From NCBI GenBank assembly GCA_945878635.1, contig CAMCTV010000012.1:1-34212 (forward strand): a stretch of DNA of 34,212 nt. The letters run 5' to 3'. The translations under genes and the position numbers were made by a program. Each line of letters opens with the position of its first letter. The stretch's first letter is position 1. Below, piece by piece: positions 7,416-14,941 of this stretch. Origin of the DNA: Chryseobacterium gleum. GTDB lineage: Bacteria; Bacteroidota; Bacteroidia; Flavobacteriales_D; Sanyastnellaceae. The notes below the pieces were generated by a model that was not told the origin of the DNA, did no database searches, and saw only the letters and a list, made by a program, of their open reading frames with translations.

Positions 7416-8896
7416 TCTGAAAGTATTTTTTGTAAGATTCCCGATGCTGTTTTGGGGTTGGCTTTTCCTCCGGATTTTTTCATAAGTTCTCCCATAAATA
7501 AACCAAGAAGCCCTTTGTTTCCTGCTTTATAGGCAGCTACTTTATCTGGCCATGCAGCGATGACGTCGCGTGCAATCGCTTCAATGTCATCCTCATTGGC
7601 GTCCTGCACCAAATTCAATTCCTGTGCTGTTGTGGCTGCATCTTTTTCTGGATGGTCAAACAAAATAGGAAGTATTTTTTCTGCTGCTGCGGAGGATGAT
7701 ATTTTCCCGGATTTAATCAATTCAATGATGCCGGCCAATTGCTTTGGTGTTAGGGTCATGTCTTGAATGTCCATTGCTCTTTCATTGAGCAATGCTTTGA
7801 TAGGTCCCATTAGCCAGTTTGCGGCAGTCTTGAATTCTGAGGTAATTGCAATGAGAGATTCAAACCAAAGAGCGGTTTCTTTCTCAGCAGTGATGACCAA
7901 GGCATCGTATTCTGTTAATCCCAAATTTTGAACGTACTTGCTCACCAAAGCTTGAGGAAGTGCGGGCATTTTTTCATGAATTATTTTGATTTGCTCATCT
8001 GAAATGATCACAGGCAACAAATCAGGTTCAGGGAAGTATCTGTAGTCGTGCGCTTTTTCTTTGCTTCTCAATGAAAATGTGGATCCGTTGGCCGCGTCAA
8101 AACTTCGTGTTTCTTGCACAATTTCTCCTCCAGCTTCAACAATTTCAATTTGTCGGCGCATCTCGAACTCAATGGCGCGTTGCACATTGCGAATGGAGTT
8201 CATGTTTTTTACCTCACAGCGCGTATTGAATTGTTTATCTCCTTTTTTTCTCACGGAAATATTGGCATCACAACGCATAGAACCTTCTTCCATGTTACCA
8301 TCGCAAATGTCCAGATAGCGCACCAATTTTCTCAGTTCAGTTAAATAGTTGTATGCCTCTTTGGAACTTCTTAAATCAGGTTCACTCACCACCTCAATCA
8401 GAGGTACACCGGCGCGGTTCAAGTCAATCAGTGTGTCAAAAGGATCTTGATCGTGCATGCTTTTTCCCGCGTCCTCTTCCAAGTGCGCGCGCGTTATGTT
8501 GATGCGCTTGGGTTGGTCATTTTCATCTTTGATGTCCAAATAACCTCCCGTTAAAATGGGCGTTTTGTCCTGCGTGATTTGGTAACCTTTGGGTAAATCC
8601 GCATAGAAATAATTTTTACGCGCAAAATAAACCTCTTGTTGGATGGTCATGTCCATGGCCAAGCCCAATTTAATCGCATGGTCAAATGATGTTTTGTTCA
8701 CCATGGGTAAAGTCCCGGGATGTCCCAAGGTAATTGGACTAACCAAAGTGTTGGGTAGTTCTCCAAAGAGATTGGCATCCGCTGCATATGCTTTGGATAA
8801 GGTTTTCAACTGCATGTGCACTTCTAACCCAACCACCAATTCGTATTGGTCAATGGGTAGTGCTTTTATATTTTTTTCGTCCACCAGAGATTCCAT
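7412..8896 (-). CDS. gatB: Aspartyl/glutamyl-tRNA amidotransferase subunit B
   Basis: GatB is the kinase/tRNA-binding subunit of the GatCAB complex, which converts misacylated Glu-tRNA(Gln) or Asp-tRNA(Asn) to the amidated form in the cytoplasm. The 494-residue length fits the family. Signature segments are ELVVGLEVHMQLKT near residue 19, ARKNYFYADLPKGYQI near 87, RAGVPLIEVVSEPDLRS near 160 and EVKNMNSIRNVQRAIEFE near 225. A YqeY-like helical tail ends in GELMKKSGGKANPKTASGIL. The ATG at 8896 lies 31 bases inside the end of lpxK, and the stop overlaps the next start by four bases, so translation looks coupled on both sides. The partner genes gatA and gatC are not in the window, which is common because the three subunits are often scattered. 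Confidence 0.97.
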   Translation of the reverse strand: MESLVDEKNIKALPIDQYELVVGLEVHMQLKTLSKAYAADANLFGELPNTLVSPITLGHPGTLPMVNKTSFDHAIKLGLAMDMTIQQEVYFARKNYFYADLPKGYQITQDKTPILTGGYLDIKDENDQPKRINITRAHLEEDAGKSMHDQDPFDTLIDLNRAGVPLIEVVSEPDLRSSKEAYNYLTELRKLVRYLDICDGNMEEGSMRCDANISVRKKGDKQFNTRCEVKNMNSIRNVQRAIEFEMRRQIEIVEAGGEIVQETRSFDAANGSTFSLRSKEKAHDYRYFPEPDLLPVIISDEQIKIIHEKMPALPQALVSKYVQNLGLTEYDALVITAEKETALWFESLIAITSEFKTAANWLMGPIKALLNERAMDIQDMTLTPKQLAGIIELIKSGKISSSAAAEKILPILFDHPEKDAATTAQELNLVQDANEDDIEAIARDVIAAWPDKVAAYKAGNKGLLGLFMGELMKKSGGKANPKTASGILQKILSE

Positions 8897-9879
8897 TCTG
8901 TTTCTTCTTCTTCGTTGATTTGTAATACAATGGGCAAATAAAAAATAGGCATGCCCTTCCAGTCAATCATATCCTTGATGCGCATGGCATCTTTTTCTGT
9001 GGTTACCCAGGCTTCCGCACTGCCGCCAAAGTTAACCATTTTGGTCTTTAAGTTTTCCAAATCATTGTCGTCAAAACGATGATGGTCTGCAAAGTTTATC
9101 GCTTCTCCAAGGTGCATCCGTTCTGCCACTGATTGATGAAAGCTTTTGGGATGCGCAATACCGCAAAAGCTACCCCAATTTTTGAAATCATTTTGATGGT
9201 GATCAAATACAGGCAGCATCGGCAAGTAGGCTGTATGAAAGAAAAACACAGGCGCATCACTGAATGCCCGCACCTTTGCTATCATGCTCTTTTTTTCTTC
9301 ATGATTCAATTGTGCAGGTGATCCTGTAAAGACGATGACATCAGCCACTGATGCCCTGGATTTTAAATCCCTTAATCCTCCCCAAGGCCAAAGATTGTCA
9401 TTGTAAAATGGACTCGAGTAACGAGAAAGTAGTACGTTGATATCCCCTTTTAAACTGCGGTGCTGAAAGGCATCATCCAGAATGATACATTCTGTTTCGG
9501 GATGTTGTTGATGAATTTGGACGGCTGCCTCCCAGCGCTTTTCCCCAACGTAAGCAATTGTATTGGGATGATGCAAAGCGATTAACTTGGGTTCATCTCC
9601 TATCTCATCTGCAGTGCTCTGGGTTTGGATTTGTCTGATTCCCTTTGTTTTGCGTCCATACCCTCTAGATAGAAAGGCTACGCGGTGAATTGTCTTCAAT
9701 TGACCGATGAGTAGATCGGTAAAAGGCGTTTTTCCAGAGCCTCCAATGGCCAAGTTGCCAATGACAATTGTTTTCACAGGAGCTGACCGGGATTGGAAAA
9801 TACCAAATTCATAGCACCAATGCCTTATGGAAATCACAAGTTGCAACAAGGCAGATATTAGGCGGCGGATGAGAAGCAT
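8866..9879 (-). CDS. lpxK: Tetraacyldisaccharide 4'-kinase
   Basis: LpxK phosphorylates the 4' position of the lipid A disaccharide precursor at the inner membrane, using ATP. I start it at ATG 9879 (MLLIRRLISALLQL), giving 337 residues. The frame stays open upstream to 9990, but that would run through the divergent NIF3 gene start and add a segment atypical of LpxK. The N-terminal hydrophobic/basic helix fits membrane association. The P-loop is GGSGKTP (46-52), followed by SRGYGR (71-76), the LpxK motif LDDAFQHR (134-141), and KDAMRIKDM near the C-terminus. It heads the run lpxK-gatB-tlpA-M1-lpxH, so two lipid A enzymes bracket the operon. Its last 31 bases overlap gatB. Confidence 0.95.
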   Translation of the reverse strand: MLLIRRLISALLQLVISIRHWCYEFGIFQSRSAPVKTIVIGNLAIGGSGKTPFTDLLIGQLKTIHRVAFLSRGYGRKTKGIRQIQTQSTADEIGDEPKLIALHHPNTIAYVGEKRWEAAVQIHQQHPETECIILDDAFQHRSLKGDINVLLSRYSSPFYNDNLWPWGGLRDLKSRASVADVIVFTGSPAQLNHEEKKSMIAKVRAFSDAPVFFFHTAYLPMLPVFDHHQNDFKNWGSFCGIAHPKSFHQSVAERMHLGEAINFADHHRFDDNDLENLKTKMVNFGGSAEAWVTTEKDAMRIKDMIDWKGMPIFYLPIVLQINEEEETEWNLWWTKKI

Positions 9880-9916
9880 GAATGCGTTAAATTGCGCATT
9901 GCAAATTACAAAAGAG

Positions 9917-11017
9917 ATGACAACGATTAACGAAGTAATCCAAAAGCTAGAGGATTGGGCCCCACTTTCTTTACAAGAATCATATGACAACGGCGGTTTG
10001 ATCGTGGGCGATGGTGATCAACCATTGCGTGGTGTGCTAATCTCATTGGATTGCACGGAGGATATAGTGGACGAGGCCATCAAAAAAGATTGCAATTTGA
10101 TTGTTTCGCATCACCCCATAGTTTTTTCGGGAATAAAAAAGTTAAATGGGAAAAACTACATCGAGAGAACGGTAATCAAAGCCATTCAAAACAATGTGGC
10201 CATATACGCCATTCATACGGCTTTGGACAATGTGCATACAGGAGTCAATAGAATTATAGGACAGCGATTGGGTTTAAAGCAAATGGCCATTTTGCGTCCC
10301 AAGAAGGCGCAATTGTTGAAACTAACCATTTACACACCAGCTGAATATCAGACGGCTTTGGAGAAAGCACTATTTCATGCAGGCGCAGGCAAGATTGGGA
10401 ACTACGATCAATGCACTTTTGTATCCAAAGGGCAAGGTAGCTTTAGACCATTGCCTGGCGCAAATCCCTTTGAAGGAACAATTGGGGAGCGCAAGATTCA
10501 AGAGGAGGTGAAGTTGGAAGTGTTGGTTCCGTTGCATCAAAAAGGTCAGGTTTTTAAGGCCATGCAGCAGGCCCATCCATATGAAGAAATGGCGCACGAG
10601 TGGGTGATGCTGGAGAATCTGCATCAGGAGATTGGATCAGGAATGATAGGTCTTTTGGAAAGTCCAATGCCTGTCCTCGATTTTCTTGGATATGTCAAAG
10701 AAAAGATGGGGTGCACCTTGGTTAAACACACCAAAATGCACAAGGATTTCATCCAGAAAGTGGCATGGTGCGGTGGCAGTGGGGATTTTTTACTGGAAGA
10801 TGCCATTGGCCAATGCGCCGACGTATATATCAGTGCAGATTTTAAGTATCACCGATATTTTGATCACAATGAGAGAATCATGATATGTGACATTGGGCAT
10901 TTTGAAACAGAATCTTGCGTAATTGACTTACTAAATGATTGGTTTACAGAAAAATTTACTACTTTTGCCATCCACAAAACGGAGATTGTAACCAATCCCG
11001 TTAATTATTATTTCTGA
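9917..11017 (+). CDS. NIF3/YbgI family dinuclear metal-binding protein (long form)
   Basis: NIF3 family proteins bind two metal ions and form toroidal hexamers. Some are annotated as GTP cyclohydrolase 1 type 2, but the physiological role is unsettled. The chosen ATG at 9917 (MTTINEVIQKLEDW) is the standard N-terminus and gives 366 residues; an upstream in-frame ATG at 9827 would overlap lpxK. Metal ligands are visible in SHHP (His64-65 region), HTALD near residue 103 and DIGHFETE near 325. The middle part (about 130-235) is the PII-like insert of the long form, with QGSFRPLPGANPFEGTIG. It is divergent from lpxK, 37 bases away, and is followed one base after its stop by the coiled-coil gene. 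This pairing is frequent in Bacteroidota and suggests a shared function. Confidence 0.94.
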   Translation: MTTINEVIQKLEDWAPLSLQESYDNGGLIVGDGDQPLRGVLISLDCTEDIVDEAIKKDCNLIVSHHPIVFSGIKKLNGKNYIERTVIKAIQNNVAIYAIHTALDNVHTGVNRIIGQRLGLKQMAILRPKKAQLLKLTIYTPAEYQTALEKALFHAGAGKIGNYDQCTFVSKGQGSFRPLPGANPFEGTIGERKIQEEVKLEVLVPLHQKGQVFKAMQQAHPYEEMAHEWVMLENLHQEIGSGMIGLLESPMPVLDFLGYVKEKMGCTLVKHTKMHKDFIQKVAWCGGSGDFLLEDAIGQCADVYISADFKYHRYFDHNERIMICDIGHFETESCVIDLLNDWFTEKFTTFAIHKTEIVTNPVNYYF

Positions 11018-11018
11018 A

Positions 11019-12665
11019 ATGGCGAAAAAGATCATCAAATCCTCCAAGCCTGCCCAGAAAGCCACTAAGGTTGTGAAACCAGAGGTTAAAAAGGCAGTCA
11101 AGAAAGAGGTTAAGAAGTCTCCGCCGGTAAAGAAAAAGATTGAAGAGAAAGCAAAGCCGGTGAGTAAAGGCAAAACAGTAGTTGCAAAAAAGGCAAAGCC
11201 TGTTGTAACTGTGAAAGCAAAGGCACCGGAGAAAAAAAATGTGAAGAAAGCAATGCCTGCAAAAAAAACAAAAGCACCAGCCAAGAAAGTGGCAGCCAAA
11301 AAGGTCGAAGTGGCCAAACCTGTGGCAACCAAGAAGGCAGCCGTTCAACCGACCCCCTCTAAGAAAGTTGTACCAGCAAAGAAATCTGTTCCTGTAAAAA
11401 AGGCTGCGGAAGTAAAGAAAACAGTGCCTGCTAAAAAGGCTGCCCCTGCAATAGAGAAGCCAGTAAAGGCTGCTCCGGTAAAGAAGGCCCTAGAAAAAGC
11501 CATCAAGGAGTCTCCCAAAAAGAGTCAGACACCAGCAGCGCCTGTCTTGGAGAAAGCAACCCCAAAGGCGGCATCAACTGAAAAGGTGGTCAAGGCTCCT
11601 GAGCCAGTAGCTGCTCCGGTAAAAAAAACAGCCCCAAAAAAGGCTGAAGTGGTGAAAGTTTTGACGCCTGAAGAAGCATTGCTAGCCGAGCGCCCGAAGC
11701 CCCGAATGGTGGATTATGTCAGAGAGTCCAAGCCTACAGCCAATCCGGTATTTGTTGTAACGCCAGAAGGAATGGCCAATGTGAAATTTGCGCCAATGGC
11801 CAAAGTAGAAAAAAATGAAAAAAAGGAATCCCAAGAAAATATGAAAACCACAAATCGTTTTGCTTTTGTCGAAGGAGACAATAAGAACAGCGGAATTACC
11901 ATCGAAAACAAGCTTAGAGCCCTTTACGATGTTCAGTTAATTGATTCACGCATTGACAAGATTCATGCTACACGAGGAGAATTGCCATTAGAGGTGGAAG
12001 ATTTAGAGAATGAAGTTGCTGGTCTTCAGGTTCGTGTTGGTAAAATGCAAGATGAGGCTAATGCGGTAGAAGAGGATATTGCAGCAAAGAAACAAGGCAT
12101 AAAGGATTCTGAGTCTCAAATCAAAAAGTACAAAGAGCAGTTGGATAAGGTTAAAAATAACCGTGAGTACGAAGCGTTGAATAAAGAGATTGAATTCCAA
12201 GAATTGGAAATTCAATTGTTTAAAAAGAAAATCAGAGAAGCGGAGATGTTGCATGAGACCAAGTTGAGCAATTTGGAGGGAAGTCAGCAGAAATTGGAAA
12301 ACAGAACCAATGATTTGGATTTCAAGAAAAAGCAGCTTTCTGAAATCATTGCAGAAACAGAGCGCGAAGAGGCTGTTTTGTTAGGCAAAAGCGCTGAGGC
12401 AAAGAAGTTGTTGGATCAAAGATTATTAGATTCTTATGAGCGTATTCGTAAAGGAGCAAACAATGGATTGGCTGTAGTGCCCATCGATCGTGAAGCATCT
12501 GCAGGATCATTTATTCATATCCCTCCACAAAAGCAAATGGACGTTGCTGCAAGAAAGAAAGTAATTGTTGATGAGCACAGTGGAAGAATTTTGGTAGATA
12601 GTATTTTGGCCAATGAGCAATTGGAGAAAATCAATGCCATGTTGGCCACTGAATTGGGAAAGTAA
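11019..12665 (+). CDS. Coiled-coil protein of the C4 zinc-ribbon (zf-RING_7/CT398-like) family, cysteine-less, with Lys/Ala/Pro-rich histone-H1-like N-terminus
   Basis: The 548-residue product has two unlike parts. Residues 1 to about 220 are low-complexity and strongly basic, built from units such as PAKKAAPVKK and VAAKKVEVAKPVATKK, like linker-histone tails. Residues about 290-548 match the family encoded next to NIF3: a long antiparallel coiled coil (LRALYDVQLIDSRIDKI through KNNREYEALNKEIEFQELE), then the C-terminal region NGLAVVPIDREASAGSFIHI and VDEHSGRILVDSIL. In zinc-binding members the latter hold CxxC pairs; here the positions read SAGSF and DEHSG, and no Cys occurs anywhere in the protein. 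An ATG at 11841 (MKTTNRFAFVEG) would give a normal-length family member without the tail. The basic tail suggests nucleic-acid binding; that is inference. The start at 11019 lies one base after the NIF3 stop, and the gene ends at a strong terminator. Confidence 0.9.
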   Translation: MAKKIIKSSKPAQKATKVVKPEVKKAVKKEVKKSPPVKKKIEEKAKPVSKGKTVVAKKAKPVVTVKAKAPEKKNVKKAMPAKKTKAPAKKVAAKKVEVAKPVATKKAAVQPTPSKKVVPAKKSVPVKKAAEVKKTVPAKKAAPAIEKPVKAAPVKKALEKAIKESPKKSQTPAAPVLEKATPKAASTEKVVKAPEPVAAPVKKTAPKKAEVVKVLTPEEALLAERPKPRMVDYVRESKPTANPVFVVTPEGMANVKFAPMAKVEKNEKKESQENMKTTNRFAFVEGDNKNSGITIENKLRALYDVQLIDSRIDKIHATRGELPLEVEDLENEVAGLQVRVGKMQDEANAVEEDIAAKKQGIKDSESQIKKYKEQLDKVKNNREYEALNKEIEFQELEIQLFKKKIREAEMLHETKLSNLEGSQQKLENRTNDLDFKKKQLSEIIAETEREEAVLLGKSAEAKKLLDQRLLDSYERIRKGANNGLAVVPIDREASAGSFIHIPPQKQMDVAARKKVIVDEHSGRILVDSILANEQLEKINAMLATELGK

Positions 12666-12684
12666 TTGTTAGATATTCAATATG

Positions 12685-12710
12685 AAAAAAGGGGCTATTG
12701 CCCCTTTTTT
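12685..12710. terminator. Strong bidirectional Rho-independent terminator
   Basis: GGGGC (12691-12695) pairs with GCCCC (12700-12704) around the loop TATT. Flanking A6 and T6 tracts extend the stem to 11 bp and supply a U-tract in both directions. It lies 20 bases after the coiled-coil gene and 19 bases past the end of the facing MerR gene, so it can end both transcripts. Confidence 0.93.
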
Positions 12711-12728
12711 AGTTCCTGCAATTTTTTG

Positions 12729-13622
12729 TTAAGAAACAAAATTTGCAATGAGTTGCTCAACCCCAGGATAAAAGGAGACCAATTGGAAATCAGGTGATTT
12801 TATCCCTTTGGTTAATACACCTGTAAAATGGAAATGGCATCCGCTATCTGTGAAATGCTTGGATATTTTCTTCAAATAATCAGGCATCATTATGGGAAGT
12901 GGATTGGTGGTTAGAATGGAAATGAAATCTACTTCTCCTAAACGTTGATGCACTTGAATCAAATCCTCTAGAGGGACGCTTTGTCCCAAGAAAATGGTTT
13001 TGTAACCATTGGATTTGAAAATGTGCTGAATCATAATCAATGATATCTCATGAATCTCCAATTCAGGCAAAAACAAAACCAAACTTCTCTCTTTGGTCAC
13101 AGGTGAACCTTTGAGGTTCTCAATTTGGTGAAATAATTTTTGTCGAATAAGACAAGAAATGAAATGCTCCTGGGCTGGGCAAATGGCATCTGCCTGCCAC
13201 ATTACGCCAATTTCATGAAGAAATGGAAGGATGACTTCAACAAAGGTCGCAGACAATCCTTTGGCTTCAATGTAACTATCCACCACACTGCTGAATAGAT
13301 TTTCATCATAATTCAACATGGCAATTTTCAGAACGTGCTGGTGGTGATTGTCAGGGCCATTGTCTTTGTCATTGACTTTTAAAGTAACATCCTTCACCTC
13401 TTGTTCAGTCATCTTGGCGATGTTGGATATTTTGTGCCCCGAACCTATCAATAGTGAAATGTTGAGCAGTCTTTTGAGATCATTGTCAGTATACCTTCGG
13501 ATGTTGGTATCAGTACGATCTGGATGCAGCAAATTATACCGCTGTTCCCAGATTCTGATGGTGTGAGCTTTTATTCCAGTAAAACTCTCCAATTCTTTGA
13601 TGGTAAAAACCTGTTCTCTCAC
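12729..13622 (-). CDS. MerR-family regulator with cobalamin-binding domain (CarH-like)
   Basis: The 297-residue protein has a MerR helix-turn-helix at residues 5-75 (FTIKELESFTGIKAHTIRIW) and a C-terminal B12-binding fold. The helical cap carries W-x9-EH (Trp142, Glu152, His153), the adenosylcobalamin contact motif of CarH. The Rossmann part has ELEIHEIS with His191 at the position of the cobalt ligand; the usual DxHxxG reads ExHxxS. GQSVPLEDL (213-221) fits the nucleotide-loop region. CarH proteins repress carotenoid and light-response genes in the dark and dissociate on illumination; that role is only inferred here. The start is GTG 13622, since an in-frame TAG lies five codons upstream and no ATG precedes the HTH. 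It is divergent from the GlmU-like gene, with 102 bases between. No carotenoid genes are in the window, so its targets are probably elsewhere. Confidence 0.9.
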   Translation of the reverse strand: MREQVFTIKELESFTGIKAHTIRIWEQRYNLLHPDRTDTNIRRYTDNDLKRLLNISLLIGSGHKISNIAKMTEQEVKDVTLKVNDKDNGPDNHHQHVLKIAMLNYDENLFSSVVDSYIEAKGLSATFVEVILPFLHEIGVMWQADAICPAQEHFISCLIRQKLFHQIENLKGSPVTKERSLVLFLPELEIHEISLIMIQHIFKSNGYKTIFLGQSVPLEDLIQVHQRLGEVDFISILTTNPLPIMMPDYLKKISKHFTDSGCHFHFTGVLTKGIKSPDFQLVSFYPGVEQLIANFVS

Positions 13623-13715
13623 AACGTTATTTTTCTAATAAACCACTCAATCTCCTAATTTGTTCAATTCCTTGCTTATTTTGCAACAGAAAAGTAAAAA
13701 CAAAATCTTTTCCTT

Positions 13716-13720
13716 AGGAG
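13716..13720 (+). promoter_or_regulatory. Shine-Dalgarno site of the GlmU-like gene
   Basis: AGGAG lies 4 bases before ATG 13725. Clear Shine-Dalgarno sequences are uncommon in Bacteroidota, so this one stands out against the other starts in the window. Confidence 0.6.
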
Positions 13721-13724
13721 TAGA

Positions 13725-14870
13725 ATGAAAATAACTTTGTTTGAGAACAACGCTATAGCTGATTTATTTCCAATAGCTATGACCCGCCATGTGGCTGAAA
13801 TCCGCTGGGGTATGCAGACCTTACAAGAGAAATGGGCACACTTCTTTGAGGAGGTTGCTTTGCATAGTGATCGTGAATATTTGGGATTGAGCGCAGAGCG
13901 TTCAGGGGTTTGGATTTTGGGCAATATTGTCCCTAATCCTGCATTGGTTGATAGCATCATTAATCTTCTTCCCGGCCAATCTTTGGTTCAAGGGAATGAA
14001 CTTCTAGCTTTTCATTCGCAATTGAATGAGGCCAATGAAGCCGTTCCGTGCATTGATCCTTTTGTAAAATTGAAACAACTTTCAGATCTCTTTTCATCGT
14101 TAGGAGAAATTATAGTTGGAGACTTTGATAATGTGAACTCCAATGACTTTCACCACGATGTTCTGGCAGGCGTTACCATCATTGGTGATTCATCACAGTT
14201 GTTGATTGCTAAGAACGCAAGGATTCAACCGGGTTCTATTTTAAACTGTGCAGAAGGTCCTATCATTATTGATGAACAAGCTGAAGTGATGGAAGGCAGT
14301 ATGGTGAGAGGGCCTTTTTATCTTGGTAAAAAGGCAACGTTGAAAATGGGAACCAAAGTGTATGGACCAACAGCCATTGGCCCTGAATGCAAAGTAGGCG
14401 GTGAGGTTTCCAATGTGTTGTTTTTGGGTTTCAGCAATAAGGCGCATGATGGATTTTTGGGCAATGCGGTGGTTGGTGAATGGTGCAACTTTGGTGCGGA
14501 TAGCAATTGCTCCAACTTGAAGAACAACTACAGTTTGGTGAAGCAATATTCATACACCACAGGAAAAGAAGAAAATACAGGTTTGACATTTTGTGGTATT
14601 GTAATGGGAGATCATAGCAAATGCGGGATCAACACCATGTTCAATACAGGAACTGTTGTTGGCATTGCTGCCAATATTTTTGGTGGAGGATTTCCAAACA
14701 AACACATCCCTTCATTCTCATGGGGAGGGTCGGAAGATTTAGAACCCTATGATTTTGACAAGGGCATTGAAACCATTCGTGCTGTCAAAAAGAGAAGAGG
14801 GTTAGAATTAACTGACAGAGAATGGCATGTTTTGTCAGAGATACATCGTCAATTTGGTTATAAAAAATAA
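13725..14870 (+). CDS. GlmU-like putative sugar nucleotidyltransferase/N-acetyltransferase
   Basis: The 381-residue protein belongs to the Bacteroidota-type family known as alternate GlmU (TIGR03991). It is thought to supply UDP-N-acetylglucosamine for peptidoglycan and LPS. The N-terminal part keeps the pattern LFPIAMTRHVAEIRWGMQTL, a shortened nucleotidyltransferase motif. From about residue 140 hexapeptide repeats form a left-handed beta-helix, for example IIDEQAEVMEGSMVRGPFYL and GPTAIGPECKVGGEVSNVLF. NTGTVVGIAANIFGGGFPNK and the tail SFSWGG are typical of the acyltransferase end. ATG 13725 has a good Shine-Dalgarno sequence. It leads a plus-strand series with lon, porQ and def, although the 71-base gap before lon may hold a separate promoter. 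The activity rests on family assignment; the substrate is not provable from sequence. Confidence 0.9.
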   Translation: MKITLFENNAIADLFPIAMTRHVAEIRWGMQTLQEKWAHFFEEVALHSDREYLGLSAERSGVWILGNIVPNPALVDSIINLLPGQSLVQGNELLAFHSQLNEANEAVPCIDPFVKLKQLSDLFSSLGEIIVGDFDNVNSNDFHHDVLAGVTIIGDSSQLLIAKNARIQPGSILNCAEGPIIIDEQAEVMEGSMVRGPFYLGKKATLKMGTKVYGPTAIGPECKVGGEVSNVLFLGFSNKAHDGFLGNAVVGEWCNFGADSNCSNLKNNYSLVKQYSYTTGKEENTGLTFCGIVMGDHSKCGINTMFNTGTVVGIAANIFGGGFPNKHIPSFSWGGSEDLEPYDFDKGIETIRAVKKRRGLELTDREWHVLSEIHRQFGYKK

Positions 14871-14941
14871 AAGTGGGCCACAAAGGCAGTAGGTCAAAGT
14901 TGGCATTGCTGTTGAGATTGGGCCAAAAGAAAATTGTGGGT

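Noticed and set aside
9827-9990. Longer starts for lpxK (9990) and the NIF3 gene (9827) that would overlap each other
   Set aside because: Both added segments lie outside the family N-termini and overlap on opposite strands; the starts at 9879 and 9917 begin with the standard sequences.
11841-12665. Separate gene starting at the internal ATG 11841
   Set aside because: The frame is continuous with the basic tail, the upstream start lies one base after the NIF3 stop, and there is no strong ribosome site; kept only as an alternative start.
14873-14941. GTG-initiated N-terminal extension of Lon
   Set aside because: The added 23 residues are basic and not typical of Lon; the ATG at 14942 gives the normal N-terminus.
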